From Betaproteobacteria bacterium (GTDB taxonomy: Bacteria > Pseudomonadota > Gammaproteobacteria > Burkholderiales > Burkholderiaceae_A), in assembly GCA_018969705.1 (NCBI GenBank), contig JAGWXV010000005.1, forward strand, positions 1-40,018: a stretch of DNA of 40,018 bases. Direction: 5' to 3'. Under the pieces are notes generated by a model that was given only the letters and a program-made list of their open reading frames with translations, did not search any database and was not told the origin of the DNA. Below, piece by piece: positions 1-8,564 of the stretch. Within the stretch, counting starts at the first letter, position 1. Every line of letters begins with the position of its first letter. Made by a program: the position numbers and the translations under genes.

Positions 1-1124
1 GTGACCAGGGCGTACTTGCCGTTGACACGATGCAACTCGTGCAGCGCCTTCGTCGCAATCACGGCGCCTGAGGCGCCGACGGGATGGCCCAAGGCGATAG
101 CGCCGCCATTGACATTGGTCTTCGCGGGATCAAGGCCCAGACCTTTGGTCACTGCCAGCGCCTGAGCGGCGAAGGCCTCGTTCGATTCAATCACATCCAT
201 CTTATCTAAGCCCAAGCCTGCGCGTTGGAGCGCGATTTTGGAGGCCGGAATGGGGCCTTCGCCCATGATTTCATTGGGCACGCCGGCGACGGCGTAACTC
301 ACCAATCGGGCAATTGGCTTGTAGCCCGCGCTGGCAGCAGCCTTGGCTTCTGCCAAAACAAAAAATGATGCGCCATCATTAATTCCTGAGGCATTACCGG
401 CAGTGACCGTGCCATCTTTTTTAAATGCGGGCTTCATCTTGGCGAGGGCCTCCAGGGATGTCGCCTTGGGGTGCTCATCAGTATCAAAAATTACATCCCC
501 CTTGCGGGTCGAGATAGTGATCGGCGCAATTTGGCTTTTAAAGCGGCCCTCGGCGATCGCTTTCGCGGCCCGATTCTGCGACTCAAGGGCAAAGGCATCC
601 TGCTCTTCGCGAGAAATCTTCCACTTCACTGCGAGATTTTCCGCAGTGATGCCCATATGGCCCACCCCAAAAGGATCAGTGAGCGTGGCGACCATCATGT
701 CAATCATCTTGGTATCTCCCATGCGGGCACCAGTACGCATTGCAGTCGACAGATAGCCACCACGGGACATGCTCTCCGCACCACCGCCCACGCCGAAATC
801 GCAATCGCCGAGCATGATGGCCTGTGAGGTTGAGACAATTGCCTGAAGTCCGGAGCCGCATAAGCGATTCAGTGTTACGGCGACCGATTCCATGGAGAGA
901 CCGGCGTTAATCGCAGCGACCCGAGCCAGATAAGGCGAACGGGATTCGGTCGGAATGCAATTACCCACCGATACATAATTTATTTTTCCGGGATCTACCC
1001 CTGCCCGCTTCACAGCCTCTTTCATGACCATGCCGCCGAGATCGGCTGGCTCAATGCCCGATAGCGTTCCACTGAAGGCGCCCACTGCGGAGCGGACTGC
1101 ACTTAAAACCACGACTTCTCTCAT
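1..1124 (-). CDS. phaA: acetyl-CoA acetyltransferase (thiolase), 3' end truncated by window edge
   Basis: Reverse-strand translation starts [21 protein letters not shown] and contains [10 protein letters not shown], the GGAESMS region and [18 protein letters not shown], all thiolase hallmarks. ATG overlaps the rimO stop (ATGA). Absent from the ORF track because it runs off the edge. Confidence 0.93.
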   Translation of the reverse strand, partial: MREVVVLSAVRSAVGAFSGTLSGIEPADLGGMVMKEAVKRAGVDPGKINYVSVGNCIPTESRSPYLARVAAINAGLSMESVAVTLNRLCGSGLQAIVSTSQAIMLGDCDFGVGGGAESMSRGGYLSTAMRTGARMGDTKMIDMMVATLTDPFGVGHMGITAENLAVKWKISREEQDAFALESQNRAAKAIAEGRFKSQIAPITISTRKGDVIFDTDEHPKATSLEALAKMKPAFKKDGTVTAGNASGINDGASFFVLAEAKAAASAGYKPIARLVSYAVAGVPNEIMGEGPIPASKIALQRAGLGLDKMDVIESNEAFAAQALAVTKGLGLDPAKTNVNGGAIALGHPVGASGAVIATKALHELHRVNGKYALV

Positions 1125-2485
1125 ACGGATGTCTCCCTAATAAAAATTGCATCACAATCGTGATCATCTGAATCAACAATATCAACAGTTGCCCAGTCAC
1201 CAATTCGAGCAGGTATCGGATGGCGAGAATTGGGATCCGGGGCGATGCGCACAATTCCGTCAATCTCGGGTGCATCTGCCATGGTACGCCCGATAAGAAT
1301 CCCCTGCGACTGATCAATGTCATCGACCAGCACGCGGACCCGTTTGCCGACCCACCGACGCAGACGCCGCTGCGAGATCGCTGCCTGGGCCTGCATGAAC
1401 CGCTCCTGTCGCTCGAGCCGAATCGCCTCGGGCACTGGGTTCGGAAGTTCATTTGCTGTTGCACCTTCGACGGGGGAGTAAGCAAAGCAGCCTACTCGGT
1501 CCAATTCCGCTTGTTCAAGAAACTCGAGCAGGCTTTCAAACTCTGCCTCAGTCTCGCCAGGAAACCCCACAATAAACGTGCTTCGTATCGTAATCTCAGG
1601 TGCAATGGATCGCCAGGACTGAATTCGCTCGAGGTTGCGCTCGCCGCTCGCTGGCCGCTTCATTCGCTTTAAAACGGCCGGATGGGCGTGCTGAAAAGGC
1701 ACATCCAGATAGGGAAGAATTTTTCCTTCCGCCATCAACGGAATGACCTCGTCCACGTGCGGATAGGGGTACACATAATGTAGCCGCACCCAGACACCCA
1801 GCTGGCCCAACTCCTTGCAGAGTTCTGTCATGCGGGTACGCACTGGCCGGCCCGCGACGAAATCAGTCCGATACTGCAGGTCCACACCATAAGCGCTGGT
1901 ATCTTGCGAGATCACCAGCAGCTCCCGCACGCCGGATTTCACCAGGCTTTCTGCCTCGCGCATGACTTCACCGATTGGCCGAGAGACCAGATCTCCGCGC
2001 ATGCTGGGGATAATGCAAAAACTGCACCGGTGATTACATCCTTCAGAGATTTTTAGATAGGCGTAATGCCGAGGCGTGAGGCGAATCCCCTGCTCCGGCA
2101 CAAGATCGGTGAAAGGGTCATGGGGTTTGGGCAGGTATTGATGAACCGCCTGCATGACTTCAGCGGTGGCATGTGGCCCCGTCACCGCAAGTACACTCGG
2201 GTGAAGTTCTTTGACGAGGTTCTGACCCGAGCCAGAAGCCTTCGCGCCCAGGCAGCCCGTCACAATCACCTTGCCGTTTTCTTGCAGGGCCTCACCGATG
2301 GCGTCCAGACTTTCCTGAACCGCATCGTCGATAAAGCCGCAGGTATTCACGACAACAAGGTCTGCGCCCTCGTAGTCAGGAGCGATCTCATAGCCTTCGG
2401 CCCGCAGCTGCGTGATGATGCGCTCGGAATCAACCAGCGCCTTGGGGCAGCCCAGCGAGACAAAGCCAACGCGGGCCGAGGTCAT
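1121..2485 (-). CDS. rimO: ribosomal protein uS12 methylthiotransferase RimO
   Basis: Full-length 454 aa ORF with N-terminal [13 protein letters not shown], radical-SAM CxxxCxxC ([12 protein letters not shown]) and a C-terminal TRAM-like domain. Confidence 0.95.
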   Translation of the reverse strand: MTSARVGFVSLGCPKALVDSERIITQLRAEGYEIAPDYEGADLVVVNTCGFIDDAVQESLDAIGEALQENGKVIVTGCLGAKASGSGQNLVKELHPSVLAVTGPHATAEVMQAVHQYLPKPHDPFTDLVPEQGIRLTPRHYAYLKISEGCNHRCSFCIIPSMRGDLVSRPIGEVMREAESLVKSGVRELLVISQDTSAYGVDLQYRTDFVAGRPVRTRMTELCKELGQLGVWVRLHYVYPYPHVDEVIPLMAEGKILPYLDVPFQHAHPAVLKRMKRPASGERNLERIQSWRSIAPEITIRSTFIVGFPGETEAEFESLLEFLEQAELDRVGCFAYSPVEGATANELPNPVPEAIRLERQERFMQAQAAISQRRLRRWVGKRVRVLVDDIDQSQGILIGRTMADAPEIDGIVRIAPDPNSRHPIPARIGDWATVDIVDSDDHDCDAIFIRETSV

Positions 2486-3048
2486 TCTCTCTTTGTGTCG
2501 TCGGTCTTTGCGCTGGGGAAGGGAAAGCCCTGGAACATGGACTGCGTGTTTTTCTGCATCTGTTCTTGCATCTGCATAAACACGTTCTTGCTCTGATCAA
2601 TGTAATTGGACATCAAGTTTTGCATCATCGGCGCCTGGCCCTGAATAAACTGTGTCCAGGCATCGGCCGATGGGAATGCGCCGCCTTTGGAGTCCACCAG
2701 CCGACGCGATTGCTCTTGCAGGTTGCTTTGTATTTCAACAAATGCCTGAATATTTTTTTCTAGATAGTCACCCATCATGCCTTGCATGGCGTTTCCGTAA
2801 AACCGAATAACTTGCGACAGCATCGTGGCGGAAAACATGGGCACGCCACCGGACTCTTCATCGAGAATGATTTGAAGCAGGATGCTGCGGGTCAGGTCTT
2901 CCGATGACTTCGCATCAATCACGCTGAATGACTCCCCGGCTAACACCAGCTGCTTGACATCAGCCAGCGTGATGTACGTGCTGGTCTGGGTGTCATACAG
3001 TCGGCGGTTCGGGTACTTTTTTATGAGGCGCGAGGCTGAGTCATTCAT
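2482..3048 (-). CDS. phaR: polyhydroxyalkanoate synthesis repressor PhaR
   Basis: N-terminal [28 protein letters not shown] is the PhaR/PHB accumulation regulatory domain; located beside phaB and phaC. Confidence 0.94.
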   Translation of the reverse strand: MNDSASRLIKKYPNRRLYDTQTSTYITLADVKQLVLAGESFSVIDAKSSEDLTRSILLQIILDEESGGVPMFSATMLSQVIRFYGNAMQGMMGDYLEKNIQAFVEIQSNLQEQSRRLVDSKGGAFPSADAWTQFIQGQAPMMQNLMSNYIDQSKNVFMQMQEQMQKNTQSMFQGFPFPSAKTDDTKRE

Positions 3049-3117
3049 AGGCGGCTGGTGCTCTTCTAAAAATTAAATTTCAAATGGACAATTGGTAAGC
3101 GGGTTTGCGCGAAGGCA

Positions 3118-3855
3118 TCAGCTCATGTGGAGTCCGCCGTTCAGCGAGAAGTCGGCCCCCGTGGCAAAGCCGCCCTCATCAGAGGAGATCCACGTCACCA
3201 TTGAGCCAATTTCATCGGGTGTTCCGAGGCGCTTCACCGGGATCGAATTCACGATCTTCTCCAGAACCTCGGGCTTGATGGCGCGGACCATGTCCGTGCC
3301 GATGTAGCCCGGCGAAATCGTATTGACCGTAACGCCTTTGGACGCAAGCTCTTGGGCCAAGGCCATCGTAAAGCCGTGGATGCCTGCTTTTGCAGTCGAA
3401 TAGTTGGTCTGCCCGAACTGGCCCTTCTGGCCATTAACAGAGGAAATATTTACGATCCGGCCCCAACCTTTAGCTGCCATGCCCTCAACCACCTGTTTGG
3501 TGACATTAAAGAGACTATTGAGATTGGTATCAATGACCTCATCCCACTGGGCGCGCGTCATTTTTGTGAAGACACCATCGCGGGTAATGCCGGCGTTGTT
3601 GACGAGAATATCCGGGTTGCCGTGCTCGCCGCGGACTTTGGCAAACGCCTCAACGGTGGAGTCCCAGCTGCTGACATTACCCACCGAGGCATAAAAGGTA
3701 TAGCCATCTTTCTTCTGTTCATCTAGCCACTTCTGTGCATCTCTCGTGGGGCCGCAGCCTGCGATGACCTTATGGCCTGCATCGTGAAGTTTTCTGCAAA
3801 TCGAGGTACCGATGCCCCCCATGCCCCCGGTTACATACGCGATACGCTGTGTCAT
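3118..3855 (-). CDS. phaB: acetoacetyl-CoA reductase (SDR family)
   Basis: MTQRIAYVTGGMGGIGTSICRKL, NNAGITRD, YSTAKAG catalytic motif, SPGYIGTDMV; sits in the PHA cluster. Confidence 0.95.
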   Translation of the reverse strand: MTQRIAYVTGGMGGIGTSICRKLHDAGHKVIAGCGPTRDAQKWLDEQKKDGYTFYASVGNVSSWDSTVEAFAKVRGEHGNPDILVNNAGITRDGVFTKMTRAQWDEVIDTNLNSLFNVTKQVVEGMAAKGWGRIVNISSVNGQKGQFGQTNYSTAKAGIHGFTMALAQELASKGVTVNTISPGYIGTDMVRAIKPEVLEKIVNSIPVKRLGTPDEIGSMVTWISSDEGGFATGADFSLNGGLHMS

Positions 3856-3915
3856 GTTGTCTCTCTTCTGATTGGAAATTGTTTGATTACGCCTGTTTTT
3901 AATTAGTGATGCGCT

Positions 3916-5673
3916 TTAGGCCGAGACGGCCCGAACACGGACATAGCTCCCCGGCGCCGGCTCGATCGGCTTGAAACGGCCTGCGCCGCATTGGCGTGGC
4001 GCATCCACCAGATCGCCCCGATGATTTGCGAGCCATTTGGCCCAGTCATTCCACCAGCTGCCAGGCACCTCGGTAGCACCGTCGAGCCACTGTTGCGGCG
4101 TGCTTGCATTGGAATTGTCGTTAACCCAGAAGCTGCGTTTATTTTTTGATGCCGGATTGATCGATCCGGCGATATGGCCACTTGCGCCGAGCACGAACCG
4201 CTTCGGGCCGCCAAGCGCCTGGACTGATTTCCATGCTGAATCCCAGGGCACGATGTGATCCTCGCGTGCCCCCATGGCGTAGGTCGGCAAGTTAATGCTG
4301 GAGAGATCCATTTTCTCGCCGGCCACAGTAAGCCGATTTTTTTTGACCAGATTGTTCTCTAGGTACATGTTGCGCAAATACCAAGCAAAAAATGGCCCTG
4401 GAAGGTTAGTGCTGTCTGAGTTCCAATACAGCAGATCGAAGGGCATGGGCTTTTCGCCCTTCAGATAGTTGTTCACAACATAGTTCCAGACCAGGTCGTT
4501 GGGCCGCAGGAAAGAAAACGTGCTGGAGAGTTCGCTACCTTTCATTAGCCCGCCCTTAGCAAGCTGCTGCTCACGCATCCGGCAGTGCTGCTCGTCGATG
4601 AAGACATCGAGAACCCCAGTGTTCGAGAAATCCAGCAGGCTCGTCATCAGCGTGAAACTGTTGACCTTGTCTTCGTGCCGTGCCGCAAGGTGCGCTAAGC
4701 CGGTGGCGGCGATAGTTCCGCCGATGCAAAACCCCAGCACATTGGTCTTGGGCTGGCCGGTAATGTCCAGCACGACATCGATTGCCTTAAGAATGCCCTC
4801 GCTCACATAGTCATCCCACGTCAGCTGACTATGCTCGTCTTGTTCATTGATCCAGCTCACCAGAAATAGCGTGTTGCCCTGATCGACCGTGAACTTCACC
4901 AGAGAGCTGCTTTGCTGCAAGTCCATGATATAAAACTTATTGATGCTTGGTGGTACGAACAGGATGGGTACCGCCCCCACCTTTTCGGTGGTTGGTTTGT
5001 ACTGAATCAGCTGCAGCAGCTTATTTTGATAAACAACTTCACCCGGCGTGACTGCAACATTTTTTCCAATTTCAAAGGCGGTCTCATCGGTCTGCGAGAT
5101 TCGGCCTTTGCGCATATCGTGGACGAGATTCTCGATTCCCGTTCGCAGGCTCTCGCCTTGCGACTCCAGCATCTTTTTGTGGACTTCGGGGTTGGTCGCA
5201 AAAAAGTTGGCGGGAGAGGTCGCATCCACCCACTGCTGCACCAGAAACTTCAGGCGGGCCTGCGTCTTGGGGTCGGTCTGGACCGCATCGGTCATCGCGG
5301 TCAGCGTCTTGGCATTAAGTACATACAAGGCAGCAAACCCAGTGAAAAACGAATCCAACCAAGTCGGGTTATCGAACCGCTTGTCCTGGGCGGCCATCTT
5401 TTCCATCTCGGGCTTGGACACTAAAACACGGCCGAGGTCCTCGAGATACCGCTTCTGGATGGCCTGCATGCGTTCAGGAATGAGCTGCATGCTGGGCAGC
5501 TTCGGAATATTGGCGGTAGCTGCTGCAGCTGCCAGTCCCGGCTCGACGGCCGAAACAGGATCACGCCTCGGCTTACTCTGAGCTTTTGGCGTTGCACTGC
5601 GGGAACCCGCAGTTTTTTTTGGCCGAATCCGCGGCTTTGCCGGCTTTTTTTCAGATTCTTGATCGCGCTGCAT
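3916..5673 (-). CDS. phaC: class I poly(R)-hydroxyalkanoic acid synthase
   Basis: Lipase-box-like GFCIGG, SFLRPNDLVWNYVVNNYLKG, GAREDHIVPW, GASGHIAGSINP; 585 aa with a basic N-terminal extension. Confidence 0.96.
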   Translation of the reverse strand: MQRDQESEKKPAKPRIRPKKTAGSRSATPKAQSKPRRDPVSAVEPGLAAAAATANIPKLPSMQLIPERMQAIQKRYLEDLGRVLVSKPEMEKMAAQDKRFDNPTWLDSFFTGFAALYVLNAKTLTAMTDAVQTDPKTQARLKFLVQQWVDATSPANFFATNPEVHKKMLESQGESLRTGIENLVHDMRKGRISQTDETAFEIGKNVAVTPGEVVYQNKLLQLIQYKPTTEKVGAVPILFVPPSINKFYIMDLQQSSSLVKFTVDQGNTLFLVSWINEQDEHSQLTWDDYVSEGILKAIDVVLDITGQPKTNVLGFCIGGTIAATGLAHLAARHEDKVNSFTLMTSLLDFSNTGVLDVFIDEQHCRMREQQLAKGGLMKGSELSSTFSFLRPNDLVWNYVVNNYLKGEKPMPFDLLYWNSDSTNLPGPFFAWYLRNMYLENNLVKKNRLTVAGEKMDLSSINLPTYAMGAREDHIVPWDSAWKSVQALGGPKRFVLGASGHIAGSINPASKNKRSFWVNDNSNASTPQQWLDGATEVPGSWWNDWAKWLANHRGDLVDAPRQCGAGRFKPIEPAPGSYVRVRAVSA

Positions 5674-5714
5674 CGACGCTCTTCTCCCCTGCCCGCCTCA
5701 ATCTTAGGCGATCG

Positions 5715-5743
5715 ATTCTGCATAGCGAAATATGCAGTGTCAA
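5715..5743 (-). promoter_or_regulatory. putative sigma70 promoter of phaC with embedded inverted repeat
   Basis: Minus strand reads TTGACA-(CTGCATATTTCGCTATG, 17 nt)-CAGAAT, about 45 nt upstream of the phaC ATG. Perfect inverted repeat CTGCATA-N6-TATGCAG at 5718..5737. Confidence 0.6.
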
Positions 5744-6633
5744 ATGGGTTTTAGCGCAATCAGGCTTGCCATCCGGCCGGTCACTGATTCGCGGCGAAAC
5801 GAGTAATAACGAGACTGATCTTGGTAGGTGCACTCACTGTTAATGCCAATGCGAATGGGCCTGACATGGGCCCCGATCTCTGACTCACCGGTCAGTAGAA
5901 CCTCGGGGTGCAACTCAAACCAGCGCAAGATTCTCTGCTGCGCCAACGCCCGCAGATCCGCGTAAAACTTACCGGCTTTGGTGGGTGATTCACGAAAGGC
6001 CGAGACTGCCTGCGGGCTTTGGTCTAAAAATACCTCCCGCACTTCACGCCCAACCTCGTAAGAATCCGGGCCGATACAGGGCCCGAGCCAAATTGACCAC
6101 TGATCGGGCCCTCGAAGCCTTGTTGCGACAGCCTGAAGCCCGGCCTCAATCACGCCGGCAGCAAGTCCCCGCCAGCCCGCATGGATAGCAAGGACGCAAG
6201 GCAGCTGGGTCAAGGAAACCAAGATCGGCAAACAATCCGCAGTCATGACCGCAGCCGCATGGCCAGGTTGGCCTGTCAGCGCTGCATCAGCGGCGCGCAT
6301 GGGGCCTGCCCGGTCGCCTGGGCTATCGAGCTCAAGCACCCGGGCACCATGAATCTGCTCAAGCCAGACAGGCTTTGTTGCGCAACATTTTTCAAGTCGA
6401 TTTCGGTTTTGAAGCATCGACTCTTCCCGATCCCCAACGTGGGATGCTAAGTTAAAACTTGCATAGGCCCCAATCGAGGCGCCGCCGCTTTGGGTGGTCT
6501 GAAACGCGGTGACCCCTGGCGGAAAGAGGCCTGAAATCATGTCGATACCATCGGAGAGACGCTCAAAGCGGGGCTCGACCCACTGAACCAGGGAACTGAG
6601 GTTTCCAGACATCGGGGTCTGCCAACTGCTCAT
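5740..6633 (-). CDS. pgeF: PgeF/YfiH family peptidoglycan editing factor (multicopper polyphenol oxidase / laccase domain)
   Basis: WLEQIHGARVLEL, TADCLPILVS, AIHAGWRGLAAGVIEA, WLGPCIGPDSYEVG motifs. Confidence 0.93.
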   Translation of the reverse strand: MSSWQTPMSGNLSSLVQWVEPRFERLSDGIDMISGLFPPGVTAFQTTQSGGASIGAYASFNLASHVGDREESMLQNRNRLEKCCATKPVWLEQIHGARVLELDSPGDRAGPMRAADAALTGQPGHAAAVMTADCLPILVSLTQLPCVLAIHAGWRGLAAGVIEAGLQAVATRLRGPDQWSIWLGPCIGPDSYEVGREVREVFLDQSPQAVSAFRESPTKAGKFYADLRALAQQRILRWFELHPEVLLTGESEIGAHVRPIRIGINSECTYQDQSRYYSFRRESVTGRMASLIALKPI

Positions 6634-7703
6634 CGAGCGGGCGCCTCTACCAGGCCGGCAAGACCCAAGAGCTTTTGCAGGCCCTCAGGGGGTGGGCAGG
6701 AAAATCGCATCGGCTGGCCAGCTCCCGGGTGCAAAAACTCGAGACTCTGGGCGTGAAGGGCCTGTCCTGCGATAAGGCTAGAGATTTTCTCTTTTCCCCC
6801 AGAAAGTTGATTAGCGTGCGGTGAGCGGCGTGAATAAGTTGGATCTCCCACAATTGGGCATCCCAAGTGCTCGAGATGGACCCTGATCTGATGGGTTCTT
6901 CCGGTCTCAAGATTAATCTTCACAAGGCTCACCGGCTGCCCAAAGAGTCGGCCTGTCTGCGTGGATTCGATCCGAGTGATCGCCTCCTTGCCCCTTCCCT
7001 CTGGCAGGACTGCCATCTTTTGGCGATCCTTTGGGTCTCGTCCGAACGAGGTTGAAAGGACTCCAAGCGGCGGAAGCCCCCAGGCCAATGCCCAATAGGT
7101 GCGGTGGACCTGTCTGGCCTGTAACTGCCGGACCAGCCCGACTTGGGCGGCTAGCGTCTTGGCTGCGACCAGCAGGCCGCTGGTATCACGATCAAGCCGA
7201 TGCACGATTCCCGCCCTCGGCACGAGGGCCATCTCGGGGGCATGGCCGATCAATCCATTGGCGAGCGTGCCGTGCGGATGGCCAGCAGCCGGGTGCACGA
7301 CAAGGCCAGCAGGTTTATTGATGACCAAGAGCTCCGAGTCTTCAAAAACAATCTCTAACGGCAGTGATTCAGCCAGCCAGGACGCGCTTTGGGGTGCTTC
7401 GGGGACGGTGATCAGCAGCGTCTGGCCCTCTCGTACGGGCTGGCTCGGTTTAAACACGGGCCTGTGGTCGAGCTGGAGTTGGCCATCGGTGATCCACTTT
7501 TGCAAATGGGTCCGAGAGAGCTCGGGAAACGCATCAGCGAGCACGCGGTCAAGCCGAAGCCCATCGGACGTGGATGGCACGACGATCTCGTGTGTGTTTA
7601 AAGAGGCCTGCTCGAGCAACGAGAGGTCGGACTCGTCTTGATCGATATAATCAACCGAACCGACTTCTCGACCCCCGGCCTCCTCATGCTTGCTGCTGTT
7701 CAT
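6630..7703 (-). CDS. rluD: 23S rRNA pseudouridine synthase RluD family (start codon uncertain)
   Basis: S4 domain (LRLDRVLADAFPELSRTHLQKWI) followed by VVHPAAGHPHGTLANGL and GIVHRLDRDTSGLLV. The annotated 5' end overlaps divergent bamD, so the true start may be downstream. Confidence 0.92.
   Translation of the reverse strand: MNSSKHEEAGGREVGSVDYIDQDESDLSLLEQASLNTHEIVVPSTSDGLRLDRVLADAFPELSRTHLQKWITDGQLQLDHRPVFKPSQPVREGQTLLITVPEAPQSASWLAESLPLEIVFEDSELLVINKPAGLVVHPAAGHPHGTLANGLIGHAPEMALVPRAGIVHRLDRDTSGLLVAAKTLAAQVGLVRQLQARQVHRTYWALAWGLPPLGVLSTSFGRDPKDRQKMAVLPEGRGKEAITRIESTQTGRLFGQPVSLVKINLETGRTHQIRVHLEHLGCPIVGDPTYSRRSPHANQLSGGKEKISSLIAGQALHAQSLEFLHPGAGQPMRFSCPPPEGLQKLLGLAGLVEAPAR
7646..7651 (+). 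promoter_or_regulatory. candidate -10 (TATAAT) for bamD
   Basis: Exact TATAAT 35 nt before the bamD ATG at 7686; no good -35 is visible. Confidence 0.35.
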
Positions 7704-8564
7704 CAGCGTTTTTCCCGCCTTCTGTTTCTATTAGCCCTGCTTTTTGTGACCATGCCCATGGTGCTGTCGCTTCAGGGCTGTGGTGCAAACAGCTTAGCCC
7801 GTGACGAAACGCTCGGCTGGAGCGCAGACAAATTGTACGCAGAGGCCAAAGAAGAGATGTCGGCCGGGAATTGGGCGGCCGCCATCAAGCTGCTGGAGAA
7901 GCTTGAGTCACGCTATCCGTTTGGCCGCTACGCCCAGCAGGCCCAGATCGATACTGCTTTTGCCCACTGGAAAGAAGGTGAAAACGCGCTTGCGCTTGCG
8001 GCAATTGACCGATTCACCAAGCTTTACCCCAACCATGAGCGCATTGACTACATCCTGTACTTGAAAGGATTGGTGAACTTTAACGACCGCTCAAACCTCT
8101 TTACCCGATTCACTGGCGAGGATCTCGCAGAGCGGGACCCAAAGGCGGCACGCGAAGCCTTTGATAGCTTTAAAGAGTTAGTCGCAAGATTTCCGAATAG
8201 TCCCTATGCCGAGGACGCGTCCGGCCGGCTCACCTATCTCATCAATATGCTGGCCTCCAATGATGTCCATGTGGCTCGCTTTTACTATCGCCGGGGAGCA
8301 ACACTGGCAGCCGTGAACCGAGCCCAGGCCGTAGTAAAGCAATACCAAGAGGCACCTGCCATTGAAGAGGCGTTGGCAATCATGATGAATGGCTATGAGC
8401 AGCTCGGACTTTCTGAGTTAAGTGCTGACGCGCGCCGGGTCTTGCAGAAGAATTTTCCCGCAAGCGTCTATCTGAAATCCGCCTACGACCCAACAGTCAA
8501 AAAGCCGGTTGCAGCCAAGCCGCCAGCCGCGCCTTCTGCCTTTTCAAGACTCAAGTTCTGGTGA
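7686..8564 (+). CDS. bamD: outer membrane protein assembly factor BamD (lipoprotein)
   Basis: Start MLAAVHQRFSRLLFLLALLF with lipobox LQGC; TPR-like ALKLLEKLESRYPFGRYAQQAQIDTAFAHWK-type sequence. Start chosen at 7686 rather than track start 7638. Confidence 0.93.
   Translation: MLAAVHQRFSRLLFLLALLFVTMPMVLSLQGCGANSLARDETLGWSADKLYAEAKEEMSAGNWAAAIKLLEKLESRYPFGRYAQQAQIDTAFAHWKEGENALALAAIDRFTKLYPNHERIDYILYLKGLVNFNDRSNLFTRFTGEDLAERDPKAAREAFDSFKELVARFPNSPYAEDASGRLTYLINMLASNDVHVARFYYRRGATLAAVNRAQAVVKQYQEAPAIEEALAIMMNGYEQLGLSELSADARRVLQKNFPASVYLKSAYDPTVKKPVAAKPPAAPSAFSRLKFW

Noticed and set aside
5048-5581. 177-aa and 170-aa plus-strand ORFs opposite phaC
   Set aside because: Shadow ORFs of the well-supported phaC coding frame; no SD and no family resemblance.
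7638-7685. Upstream ATG for bamD (MIDIINRTDFSTPGLL)
   Set aside because: Upstream of the TATAAT box and would put a non-hydrophobic segment ahead of the lipoprotein signal peptide.
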